NCBI RefSeq assembly: GCF_046630445.1
Contig: NC_092334.1
Location: forward strand, 192,020,501-192,084,500
DNA from: Rutidosis leptorrhynchoides
Taxonomy: Eukaryota > Streptophyta > Magnoliopsida > Asterales > Asteraceae
DNA: 64,000 nucleotides
Reading direction: 5' to 3'
In this document: piece by piece, positions 1 through 9,990 of the stretch
Numbering within the stretch: position 1 is the stretch's first letter
Layout: each line of letters begins with the position of its first letter
Notes under the pieces: model-generated
The model's database searches: none
Told to the model about the DNA's origin: nothing
What the model saw: the letters and a program-made list of their open reading frames with translations, nothing else
Position numbers and translations under genes: made by a program

Positions 1-59
1 ATTGACTACTCTTAATATTCTGTATGATTAAATTGTTTCATTTGACTATTTTGAAGGAA

Positions 60-947
60 ATGGCACCGACTACTCGACACACCTTGAATATGAGCGAAGA
101 GGAATTTCGTGCCTTTCTTGCTTCAAACATAGCCGCAGTAAAGGCCGCGCTACATACCAACAATAATTCTGAATCTAGCAATACAGCTAACGGCACAAGA
201 AATCGTGTAGGATGCTCCTACAAGGAATTCACTGCCTGCAAACCTTCAGAATTTGATGGGACCGAAGGACCAATCGGATTGAAACGGTGGACCGAGAAAG
301 TTGAATCGGTGTTTGCCATAAGTAAGTGTGCTGAAGGAGACAAAGTGAAGTACGCTACGCATACCTTCACAAGTATTGCGTTAACATGGTGGAATACCTA
401 TCTAGAGCAAGTGGGACAAGATGCTGCTTACGCGCTACCGTGGTCAGCATTCAAGCACTTGATGAACGAGAAGTACCGTCCCAGAACCGAGGTCAATAAG
501 CTCAATTCAGAACTTAGAGGGTTACGAATACATGGATTCGATATTACTTCGTACGAAAGACGATTCACAGAATTGTGCCTATTGTGTTCGAGAGCGTTCG
601 AAGATGAGGAAGAGAAGATCGACGCGTTTGTGAAAGGGTTACCTGAGAGAATCCAAGAAGATATAAGTTCACACAAGCCTGCCTCCATACAAAAGGCATG
701 TAGAATGGCTCACAAACTAGTGAACCAGATTGAGGGAAGAATTAAAGAACAGGCGGCTGAAGAGGCCAACGTGAAGTTAGTCAAAAGAAAGTGGGAGGAA
801 AATGGTGATAAGAGTCACCAAAACAACAATAACTATCCCAACAATCGCAACATCAATCGCAATTACAACAAACGGCACAACAACAACAACAACAACTACA
901 ACAATCATACCAATAACAATAACAACCGCAACAACAACAACAACTAG
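60..947 (+). pseudogene. gag: gag N-terminal part, Tekay copy A
   Basis: Capsid-like region of a Ty3/gypsy Gag. The retrotransposon-gag core spans roughly residues 60-200 (a WTEKVESVF motif, then WWNTYLEQ and the F-KGLPERIQ region). An Asn-rich, low-complexity tail coded by AAC/AAT repeats follows. I chose the ATG at 60 because copy B has an equivalent ATG (31759) while the frame upstream of that one carries a stop; an in-frame ATG at 24 is the alternative. The frame ends at a TAG (945-947) just before the zinc-knuckle segment, where copy B has a sense codon, so this is an inactivating mutation and not the natural end. Confidence 0.85.
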
Positions 948-1199
948 AAGCAGCTATGCCAAAGGTGTGAAAAGTATCACTCGGGGTTCTGCACCAAATT
1001 TTGCAACAATTGTAAAAGAAATGGTCATAGTGCGGTGAAGTGTGAGGTCTACGGACCAGGGGTTAACATAACTAAAGGAACAAATGGTGTCGGAACGAGT
1101 AATGGCGGAGCAAGTAGTGTCGGGGCAAGTTATGCCAATGTAGTTTGTTATAAATGTGGAAAACCGGGTCACATTATTAGAAATTGCCCGAACCAGTAG
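948..1199 (+). pseudogene. gag: gag zinc-knuckle segment, copy A
   Basis: Continues gag in the same frame after the TAG at 945-947. It carries two CCHC nucleic-acid-binding knuckles of the form C-x2-C-x4-H-x4-C (CNNCKRNGHSAVKC and CYKCGKPGHIIRNC), preceded by a further Cys/His cluster. A Gly/Ser/Val-rich linker separates the knuckles. The segment ends at TAG 1197-1199, at the gag-protease junction. Copy B also has a stop there, but in the neighbouring codon. Confidence 0.8.
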
Positions 1200-2564
1200 A
1201 ACACGAATGGACAAGGCCGCGAAAGAGTTTTCAATATTAGTGCAGCAGAGGCACAGGAAGACTCGGAGCTTGTTACGGGTATGTTTCTTATTGACAATAA
1301 ATTTGCTTACGTTTTATTTGATTCGGGTGCGGATAGAAGCTATATGAGTAGAGATTTTTGTGCTAAATTAAGTTGTCCTTTGACGCCGTTGGATAGTAAA
1401 TTTTTACTCGAATTAGCAAACGGTAAATTAATTTCAGCAGATTATATATGCCGGAATCGAGATATTAAACTGGGTATCGAAATATTTAAGATTGATTTGA
1501 TACCAGTAGAGTTAGGGAGTTTTGATGTAATAGTTCGCATGGACTGGCTGAAGGAGATGAAAGCAGAGATCGTATGTTACAAAAATGCAATTCGCATTGT
1601 ACGAGAAGAAGGAGAACCCTTAATGGTTTACGGAGAAAAGGGCAACACGAAGCTACATCTTATTAGTAATTTGAAGGCACAAAAACTAATAAGAAAATGT
1701 TGCTATGCTGTTCTAGCACACGTCAAGAAAGTACAAACTGAAGAAAAGAGCATCAATGATGTTCCCGTCGCAAAAGAATTTCCCGATGTATTTCCAAAAG
1801 AATTACCGGGACTACCTCCACATCGATCTGTTGAATTTCAAATAGATCTTGTACCAGGAGTTGCACCAATAGCTCGTGCTCCTTACAGACTCGCACCCAG
1901 CGAGATGAAAGAACTGCAAAGCCAACTGCAAGAACTATTAGAACGTGGTTTCATTCGACCAAGCACATCACCATGGGGAGCTCCTGTTTTGTTTGTCAAG
2001 AAGAAGGATGGTACATTTAGGTTGTGTATTGACTACAGCGAGTTGAATAAACTTACCATCAAAAACCGTTATCCACTGCCGAGAATTGACGACTTATTTG
2101 ATCAACTACAAGGCTCGTCGGTTTATTCGAAAATCGATTTACGTTCTGGATATCATCAAATGCGAGTAAAGGAGGATGATATTCCAAAAACTGCTTTTAG
2201 GACGCGTTATGGTCATTACGAATTTATGGTTATGCCGTTTGGATTGACTAACGCACCAGCTGTATTCATGGACTTTATGAACCGAGTGTGTGGGCTATAT
2301 CTTGACAAGTTTGTCATTGTTTTCATCGATGACATACTTATTTACTCAAAGAATGATCAAGAGCACGAAGAAAATTTGAAAAAAGTGCTAGAAGTATTGA
2401 GGAAAGAAAAACTGTACGCTAAGTTTTCAAAGTGTGCATTTTGGTTGGAAGAAGTTCAATTCCTCGGTCACATAGTGAACAAAGAAGGTATCCAGGTGGA
2501 CCCGGCAAAGATCGAAACCGTTGAAAAGTGGGAAACCCCAAAAACTCCGAAGCATATACGTTAA
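1200..2564 (+). pseudogene. pol: protease and reverse transcriptase, copy A
   Basis: The aspartic-protease active site FDSGA is at about 1317-1331 with the downstream hydrophobic-G region (FDVIV-MDWL). The reverse transcriptase begins near 1750 ([10 protein letters not shown], then LPGLPPHR) and contains the palm motifs [34 protein letters not shown] and the catalytic FIDDILIYS (about 2323-2350). The first ATG at 1281 lies inside the protease and is not a natural start; the frame is open from 1200. A TAA at 2562-2564 interrupts the thumb/connection region just before a LAGYYRRFI motif. Copy B is open at that codon. Confidence 0.9.
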
Positions 2565-3115
2565 TTTTTAGGATTGGCAGGTTATTACAGAAGATTCATC
2601 CAAGATTTCTCCAAAATAGAAAAACCCTTGACAGCATTAAAGCATAAAGGGAAGAAATTTGAATGGAAGGATGAACAAGAGAAGGCGTTTCAGTTATTAA
2701 AGAAAAAGCTAATTACGGCACCTATATTGTCATTGCCTGAAGGGAATGATGATTTTGTGATTTATTGTGATGCATCAAAGCAAGGTCTCGGTTGTGTATT
2801 AATGCAACGAACGAAGGTGATTGCTTATGCGTCTAGACAATTGAAGATTCACGAGCAAAATTATACAACTCACGATTTGGAATTGGGTGCTGTTGTTTTT
2901 GCATTAAAGACTTGGAGGCATTATTTATATGGGGTCAAAAGTATTATATATACCGACCACAAAAGTCTCCAACATATATTTAATCAGAGGCAACTGAATA
3001 TGAGACAACGCAGGTGGATTGAACTGTTGAATGATTATGATTTTGAGATTCGATACCACCCGGGGAAGGCGAATGTGATAGCCGACGCTTTGAGTAGAAA
3101 GGACAGAGAACCTAT
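2565..3115 (+). pseudogene. pol: RT connection and RNase H, copy A, cut by insertion
   Basis: Same frame after the TAA. It includes the [15 protein letters not shown] connection motif and the Ty3-type RNase H with [10 protein letters not shown] (first Asp), [11 protein letters not shown] (Glu) and [11 protein letters not shown] (Asp), ending with the conserved DALSRK. Coding stops at 3115 inside a DREPI motif where the LARD-like element inserted. The five bases CCTAT (3111-3115) are repeated at 14727-14731, after which the same reading frame resumes. Confidence 0.9.
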
Positions 3116-3943
3116 TGTAGTGACCCGGGAATTTCCGATCAAAATTAAACTTTAATTTTTATATGGTTCCGACACGATAAGCAAAATCTGTAATGTTGAG
3201 TCTCGAAAGTTTTGAAATCTATATTCATGTAATCAATTACCCTTTGACTATTCCCGATGATTCACGAACCATTGCTTGTAAATATGTGAGTATATATAAA
3301 CATGTGTATATATAAATATGTATATAAAAACTACTTATAAATATATAAAATAATATTAAAACTATTTGTTTAAAAATATATAATATATATTTATGTGATA
3401 AAACTTGTTATTTAAAACTGATTATATTTAGAGAGAGAGTAAATGGAAAATGAATGATTTCAAGCTTAATTAGTAAACGTTAGTAACACTCGGTTGACGT
3501 TTTATTAATTTTAATATAGATATAGTACTTGTTCATGTTGGATTGAAATAAAAGTTGAACTGGAAATTAATTTCGAAGATCTTAGATTTGTTAAATATAT
3601 TTTTACCCTTTTTAGTTTGAATATTAGTACTCCGTACATATAAATTGGAACAGCAATAAAATATTTTTAGAACTTTTTTGATCAGGTTTCAATCAGGTAA
3701 TGAGTGAAATAATTAATTACACTTAATCTAAAAATTTGAGATTTTTAGGAACACTTTATTGCGTTAACTGTTTAGCATTGAACACGATATACCCACCCTC
3801 TATCAACTGTCGGCAGAGAATAAGTCATTGCACACTGTATATAGTACTCTAATCATTGGTTTTATTATTTTTTTAATTATTATTATTATTTATATTAAAT
3901 ATTATAATTATAATACATAATATATATATAGGTAATAGATGTG

Positions 3944-3953
3944 TATATATATA
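3944..3953 (+). promoter_or_regulatory. possible TATA element in LARD LTR
   Basis: A TATATATATA run lies shortly upstream of a purine-rich GAGAGAGATGG start and a CT-rich leader, an arrangement seen at plant Pol II start regions. The surroundings are AT-rich, so this is weak; the same arrangement is in the right LTR near 11975-11984. Confidence 0.25.
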
Positions 3954-4893
3954 ACGAGAGAGATGGGGAAGAGAGACCCGTCACCACAACCACCCACAAC
4001 CACCATAACTATCATCGTCCATCCTTCTCTCTCTCTCTCGCTTCTTTCTCTATCTCTTGTCCAAAAATCACCAAACAAACACCATAACCATCGAATCACC
4101 ACCACCTCGATCACTCTCAACCACCAGTTCACAGTCCATGAACAATCACGACCACCTTCTTTTTATTTTTCTCTCTCTCTCTCTCTCTTCTTTTTGTTCC
4201 TGCAACTCGCGACTGCCACAGTTATATGTTCGGTTAATTGTTTGCTGCTACTGCACCTTGTCTCAATATCAATCTTCTTCAAATCAACACTTGACTGCCA
4301 CCACTACTGCTACCGTAAATACTATTTCTATTTTCGATATCAAGGAGACGATGAATAGTCATAAAATAAAGAAGAACGATATTGAAATATTCTAATACAA
4401 TAATTATAACGATGAGGGCGAGCAACGTGAAGGTATTGAATGAAGAAGGACGATTGTTGCTCCTGTTAATTTATTCTGTTACGGTTACGTGTATGGTGTG
4501 GATAACTATGATGATAAAGATAAAGTTAGAGGATGACGATGAGGTGAGGTGGTGATGAAGGCAGCGAGAATGTTAAAGGCGATATTTGTTGATGATGATG
4601 ATGTTTCGAGGAAGAACGCGATCGTGATTTTGTGAGGATGGTGATAACGATATGATGATGACTGACGATTATGAATGATGTAGATGATAAATGATGTCGT
4701 GATGATGATGATGCGTTTGATGTTCGTGCTTTTGGTCGAACTACGATACCATACCACAAAACCACCGATGGGTTTATTTAAAAACATATATTGGACAGTT
4801 ATATTGATTGTTGTTGGGTTTATGTTTCTGTATTGAACCGAAAAGAGTAGTAAATTAGAATCGGGTTTCATGTATTATCAGAAAGATAGTTAA

Positions 4894-4971
4894 TGGATGA
4901 GTGGTTTATGGGGTTAGCTTGTATGTGAGAGACCAGAGTTCGATTCTTGCCTGCTGCCATATTTTCTTTTT
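4894..4971 (+). other. tRNA-like Pol III module 1 in LARD 5' LTR
   Basis: A stretch of about 66 nt has a B-box-like GTTCGATTC (4938-4946), a weak A-box-like start (TGGATGAGTGG) about 40 nt upstream and a T-rich tail (ATTTTCTTTTT) after CTGCTGCCA. This is the layout of a tRNA gene or the head of a tRNA-derived SINE. The acceptor stem is not convincing, so I do not call it a working tRNA. Confidence 0.45.
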
Positions 4972-4993
4972 AATTAAGCAGCAAGTGTTGGGG

Positions 4994-5110
4994 CTTGGGC
5001 CGTGAGCTGTTGGGCCGTGAACTGTTGGGCCGAGTTAAAATGATTTTCTTGTTGGGCCGTGAACTGTTGGGCCGAGTTAAAATGATTTTCTTGTTGGGCC
5101 GAGATTCAAA
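4994..5110 (+). repeat. TTGGGCCG tandem repeat between tRNA-like modules
   Basis: A 42-bp unit built from TTGGGCCGTGAACTG and GAGTTAAAATGATTTTC occurs twice (starting 5010 and 5052) with shorter GGGCCG-containing partial units on both sides. The same block is in the right LTR (about 13029-13145). Confidence 0.75.
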
Positions 5111-5206
5111 GTTTAGATTTTCTGTTGGGCTATTCAGGTGTGACATAGAAAATGGGTTATGTTAATTATATTGGGTATTAAATCAGAAAGTTAATAGAAA
5201 GACAGA

Positions 5207-5276
5207 TGGTTAGGCATGGTGTTGGGTTAGCGAGAGGTTGCGGGTTCAAGTCCCGATTGTGGCAACTATTTTTTTT
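5207..5276 (+). other. tRNA-like Pol III module 2 in LARD 5' LTR
   Basis: Stronger than module 1. An A-box-like TGGTTAGGCATGG (5207-5219) is followed by a perfect B box GGTTCAAGTCC (5243-5253). The B box sits in a T-arm: CGGG (5241-5244) pairs with CCCG (5252-5255) around a 7-nt loop. Eight T residues (5269-5276) follow. Both modules are preceded by ATCAGAAAG...TTAAT, suggesting an old duplication of a tRNA-derived sequence. Confidence 0.55.
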
Positions 5277-5388
5277 AAAGGGCTTTTGAGGTAGTTCTCT
5301 TTATTAATATTATGGCTATTATTAATACTATTATTATGATCAATGTTATGTATTATTATGAATGGATAAATATTGTTATAATTACTAT

Positions 5389-5477
5389 CATTAATATTAT
5401 TATTATTATTATTATTTTAGATTACTTATCATTATTACTAAGATTAACATGATTATTATTATCATCATTAAGTATTA

Positions 5478-5512
<35 letters not shown>

Positions 5513-5760
5513 CATTATTATCTTTAGTAGTAAAATTATCACTGTTATTATTATTATCGGTAGTATTATCATTATGATCCTTAAAGTATTTTTTTATTTT
5601 TTTTCATTTTTATTAGTATTATTATTGAAATAAACATTTTATTTAAACTATCACTGTTATTATTAAAAGTATCACTTTTATTATTATTAGAGTTATCATA
5701 ATTTTTATTATAATAGTATTATTTTTATTATTATTATTATTAGTATTAAAAATATATCAA
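5389..5760 (+). repeat. ATT/TTA trinucleotide-rich tract
   Basis: Several interrupted (ATT)n runs with ATC variants, repeated in the right LTR (about 13430-13780) with different run lengths. No coding signal. Confidence 0.85.
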
Positions 5761-6700
5761 ATAAAGATTTTCTATATAAAAAAAAATATATATATATTTA
5801 TGACATAAAAACCAAACCATATTAATACTTTTGTAATAAATAGTAATTATCTATATAAAAATAAATATATATCTAATTATGTTATTAATAAAAACATGAT
5901 ATAAGATAACAATTAATAGCACTAATAATATGTAAATTTGTTTGATTACAACTATATGTTTTAATATATATATACAAATGATATAGGTTCGTGAATCCGA
6001 GGCCAACCCTGCATTGTTCAATATAGTCATATGTATTTTTACTACAAAATACATTATGTGAGTTTTCATTACTCCCTTTTTAAATGTTTTCGCAATATAT
6101 ATTTTTGGGACTGAGAATGCATGCGCTGCTTTTATAAATGTTTTACGAAATGGACACAAGTGATCGAAACTACATTCTATGGTTGGATTATCTAATCGAA
6201 TATGCCCTTTTTATATAGTCTGGTAATCTAAGAATTAGGGAACAGAAACCCTAATTGACGCGAACTCTAAAGATAGATCTATCGGGCCCAACAAGCCCCA
6301 TCCAAAGTACCGGATGCTTTAGTACTTCGAAATTTATATCATGTCCGAAGGAGGATCCTAGGAATGATGGGGATATTCTATATGCATATTGTTAATGTCG
6401 ATTACCAGGTGTTCAATCCATATGAATGATATTTTTGTCTCTATGCATGGGACGTTTATTTATGAGAATTGGAAATATGAAATCTTGTGGTCTATTAAAA
6501 TTATGAAATGATTGTTTATGATAAACTAATGAACTCACCAACCTTTTGGTTGACACTTGAAAGCATGTTTATTCTCAGGTATAAAAGAAACGTTCCGCTG
6601 TGCATTTGCTCATTTTAAAGACGGTATTTGGTGCCGATCATCGCAATGTAACCAGTTGTTGGTGACTTCGTCCAGATGGATTAGGACGGGTCCTTTCAGT

Positions 6701-6712
6701 TGGTATCCTAGC
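6701..6712 (+). promoter_or_regulatory. primer-binding site of LARD-like element
   Basis: Two bases after the LTR end, TGGTATCCTAGC matches 10 of 12 positions of the plant initiator-Met tRNA primer-binding sequence (TGGTATCAGAGC). Copy B has the same 2-nt spacer and a related site, and the 100 nt downstream are similar between the two elements. Confidence 0.65.
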
Positions 6713-7128
6713 GGTGGTCTTAGCGAACCAGGTCTTGTAGTAGTGTGTCTAACTGAAAGTCGTTAGGATGCATTAATGAGTCTGGACTTCGACCGTGTTT
6801 GCACGTCAAAAGTTTTGCTTATCATTTTTGTCGAAAATCATCTGTTTATCATACTTAGGAAATTACCTGCTTATCATTCTTAGTCTAGACACATCTTACT
6901 GCAATGATTGCATGAATAGTGTATAGACAAAATTCGTATCTTAGCGTATCTGCTAATTCATATCTTAGCATATATGTTATTGTTATCTTTGCCTGACAGC
7001 TTCCGTAGATTCCTTCGTAACTTATGGGATTTAAGTAATATATGTATATGTAAATTATGTATTGCAGGGTACTAATCTACATCCTATAATCTATTTCTTA
7101 TCGAAAATCCTTCATCTGATCGTACGAG

Positions 7129-7278
7129 ATGAATCCTGCAACCAGTTCGAGTCCCTCAGATTCCGATAGCTATTTCGATAGTTATTCCGACAGCTATTCC
7201 GACATAGATGTTCACCTAAGCTCCGAAAACAGCGTCATCGCCATGAATCAACCAATCAGCCATTATCAATTCATCTGA
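7129..7278 (+). CDS. small Ser/Asp-rich ORF at start of LARD interior
   Basis: A 49-codon ORF beginning MNPATSSSPSDSD with tandem SYSD/SYFD units, ending in TGA. It is the first ATG-led reading frame of any character after the PBS leader, a position comparable to the acidic ORF of copy B. No domain is recognised. A neighbouring frame stays open to about 7330, so it may be the start of a longer decayed ORF. Confidence 0.35.
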   Translation: MNPATSSSPSDSDSYFDSYSDSYSDIDVHLSSENSVIAMNQPISHYQFI

Positions 7279-7338
7279 TGGGATCGTAGACGACTTAATT
7301 AATGGAAATGCGCAGAAAGCAATCCCTTCCACCAACTG

Positions 7339-7716
7339 AATTCATCTCTTGACAATGAACCTGAAGCGTTTACCGGCGAACCAGTTCGAGACACCATTTT
7401 CAGTCTCATTTCCAGGGTAACTCAACAAGATTATATTCTATCCACAATTCTAAACCTTATTCATCCGCTCGTTCCGACCGACAATCATCCTGGAGTAATA
7501 AGTCAACGAACTTCGCCCTCGAAAAATCTATTCGGAGAATATGGTGCAAAATGTACCAGCTTCAGCAACATCACCGGCACCAACAGTACAATCAATAACA
7601 GCACCAGTACCATCAACAATCCATGCTTCAATATCATCATATGTACTTTGGGTATGATCTTCGTTCTACGTATCGCTCTACCTCATTTATCTTCGTTCGA
7701 CATGGCGAATATGTAA
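7339..7716 (+). pseudogene. decayed ORF remnant in LARD interior
   Basis: About 125 codons are open without an ATG start, with ordinary composition (motifs EPEAFTGEP, ISRVTQQDY, LNLIHPLVPTD) that is less AT-biased than the surroundings, then a Ser/Thr/Asn-rich tail. This looks like a once-coding segment continuing from 7129-7330 after frameshifts. I do not recognise the family, and it has no retroviral motif. Confidence 0.35.
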
Positions 7717-8209
7717 TCTCTAAAGTTTTAGAGATTATTTATTCTAGTTCCAACCGAAAAGCAAATGAGTTTAATATCATATTAACTCATTAAATCCATG
7801 AATAAATCTGAAGAAAATATATAAGTATATATGTTTTCATAAAGATTGTAATTAAAAATTCTCTTGTACAAACTGTTAATGGTGAAAATATTTTAACGGG
7901 TAGGTAATACCCGAGGACTATTTAAATTTCACATTAATAAGTTATATTGTACGTTCTTCGAATCTGTTTCAACAAGTCATATACTATCCTACTTACATCC
8001 ACCGATATACAAATCCGTTCACCACAGAATAACCATATTCATCCAATTACATATTTGGATTTCGATCTATCAGAATCCACCAAGTGGCATAACGAAGAAA
8101 TAATGGACACAATAAAAATTGATTAGAAACAGATTAATTAACAATATGAAATTCTATTAAGAATCCACGCTAACAAAATCCTAGCTAACTGTTCCTAGCT
8201 AACTGATTA
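7717..8209 (+). other. LARD interior, no gene seen
   Basis: AT-rich DNA without a supported ORF. It contains an ACGGGTAGGTAATACCCGAGG block (7898-7916 region), reminiscent of the GGGTAGGTAC block found before the 3' LTRs of this family. Confidence 0.6.
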
Positions 8210-8345
8210 CATTTTGTTTATCGCAATTTATTTTATCGCAATTTACATTCTCGCAATTTTATTTATCGTCATTTAATTTCTGTTATTTACTTTACGCACT
8301 TTATTTATCGTTATTTAATTTCTGTTATTTATTTTACGCACTTTA
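8210..8345 (+). repeat. TATCGCAATTT / TTTACGCACTTTA short tandem tract
   Basis: Repeated TTTATCG, CAATTT and TTATTTNNTTTACGCACTTTA units. The 16-mer GTTATTTACTTTACGC (8282-8297) is the exact reverse complement of 20547-20562 in the Athila LTR, so the tract resembles a spacer-like repeat also used by another element family. Confidence 0.6.
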
Positions 8346-8660
8346 AATATCGGGACACGTATACAAGGTTTTGACATATCATATCGACCCATCTATATAT
8401 ATTATTTGGAATAACCACAGACACTCTATATGCAGTAATGCGGGAGTTAGCTATACAGGGTTGAGGTTGATTCTATAATAATATATATACTTTGAGTTGT
8501 GATCGAGTCTGAGACGTATACGGGTCACGACACGTATTAATATGGTGGAATATTATATATTAAACTGTATATGAATTATTGGACTGTCAATGTGGACTAT
8601 CAACTGTGGACTACCAACATTGGACAATTAAAATAAATTAAAATATTGACTATAACATAT
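8346..8660 (+). repeat. Tekay LTR-derived segment inside LARD interior
   Basis: The stretch running ACACGTATACAAGG...TTTTGACATATCATATCGACCC...GAGTTAGCTATACAGGGTTGAGG closely follows 18475-18660 in the LTR of copy A, then diverges into GGACTATCAACTGTGGAC-type sequence. It appears to be LTR-type sequence captured in the interior. Confidence 0.7.
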
Positions 8661-9428
8661 GAAACTAAACAATTCTTCAAGTTTGCCACTTGATTTCATC
8701 TTAAATTCCATTTGTATCTTAATGATTAAGATCCACGTTCAAACCTTTCATGATTCTTGAAAACATCTCAAACAAGAGGAGGAACCAACCGCACTTCATT
8801 TACGGGAGAAAAGATTGATGCATTTAGTTATGCATCTGAAAAACTCTCGGAAACTGAATAAACGTTTAACACGTAGCTGTGCTAATTACTTTAGTGTTAT
8901 TATTACCCAAAATAACTTGGTAATTCCTTTCAAAGTAGCAAATTTTGTCACAGCTCCAGCAAATCAACTCCGACTTTTCGTTCGAAACAACCTTATTATC
9001 ACCTTGATTTATATGTATGCTCTTGTATTGTTACCGGAGAACCTTTTATATTCCACCATATTACCGTCAGCGTTTAATCATCTAAAAACACAATTCTCTT
9101 GATATTACCTCGGATTGATAACCAATGATTCGGATATGATAGCAGTAAATGTAGAGGAATCGGCAATCAGTACTCTGAAAACTCACAGCATATCTACATC
9201 AACAGTTATATGTATTACATTTATCTTCTAGAATAATGACCTTCCATTCTGAAATTTTGAAAAGCACCCAGTCTACAAATCAACACTCTGAATATTGAAA
9301 AAGCTGAATGAAGCAGCAGAAACCATAGACAACCGTAAACGATCTTAACAGTCGGAAGTTTGATAATAAAGAATAGTTTGTTGGAAAAGCTCAGAAAAGT
9401 TGGAACTGAAAAACGGATTGAGCTAACC
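8661..9428 (+). other. LARD interior, no supported gene
   Basis: A 95-codon open frame at 8815-9102 and an antisense one at 9221-9454 have no recognisable motif and an AT-driven composition; I treat both as chance. The interval otherwise shows nothing. Confidence 0.5.
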
Positions 9429-9990
9429 ATGAAGGAGACCAAGGACAAATACAAGGACCAAACCCTATATTCAAAGAATTCAGGTAATTCTGGATCCGAT
9501 GAAATCTTTAGAGAATATCCTGCTCCGAAGTCATTTTAAAATCTTGCGAAAAATGTTTCTCCATCAACCATCGAACTTAGAAATTTCAAAATATCATTAT
9601 CAATATCTTCGATATTTCTGAGGATATTTTCATAAATATCCTCGTCCGAAATTATATACCTCATCGTGCTTCCTGTGTATCGTTATACTGAAAACATTCA
9701 ATAGAAATTTAGTACTGAATAGTGGATTATGCGAAACTATGAAGGAAGCCGTGGACAAATCACAAAGAATAAGTTTGACTTCAAAGAATCCAAATGATTC
9801 TATTTCTGATGAAGTCTTTAGCAAATACCTTGCTTCCGAATCTAAACCCTTACGGATAAATCTTCTTCATCATCCATCGATATTATAAATTCCAAGATAT
9901 CATCGTATCTTTCATTATAAATATCCTCCATATTTCTGAAGATATTTTCATAATTATTCTTATCTGAAATCAATAATCTATTCGTGCTAT
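9429..9990 (+). repeat. diverged tandem duplication, about 310-bp unit
   Basis: Two consecutive units start ATGAAGGAG (9429) and ATGAAGGAAGCC (9739). They share in order GGACAAAT, TTCAAAGAAT, GATTCT/ATTCTG, GATGAA-TCTTTAG, CATC-ATCGA, TTTCTGA-GATATTTTCATAA and TCGTGCT. Many substitutions separate them, so the duplication predates the element's last insertion. Confidence 0.7.

Larger units (their letters stand above)
3116..6698 (+). repeat. 5' LTR of LARD-like element
   Basis: TG...CA-bounded repeat of 3583 bp. About the first 170 bp and the last 700 bp are related to the Tekay LTRs in this window. The middle is different: CT runs, TGATGATG tracts, two tRNA-like modules, a TTGGGCCG tandem repeat and a long ATT microsatellite. 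I see about a dozen substitutions and some microsatellite length changes relative to the 3' LTR, which indicates recent insertion. The ORFs in it are low complexity or shadows. Confidence 0.9.

Noticed and set aside
3939..4395. Overlapping plus-strand ORFs (139 and 112 codons) in the LARD LTR, repeated near 11968
   Set aside because: Driven by CT and ACC runs; no conserved motif; both frames of the same stretch are open, as expected for simple sequence.
4506..4871. 121-codon minus-strand ORF, repeated at 12541-12906
   Set aside because: Low-complexity Ser/Thr/Ile/His sequence produced by GATGATG tracts in the LARD LTR; identical in both LTRs because they are repeats, with no domain.
5207..5276. 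A functional tRNA gene
   Set aside because: B box and T-arm are good, but acceptor and anticodon arms cannot be drawn, and it is part of an LTR; kept as a tRNA-like module only.
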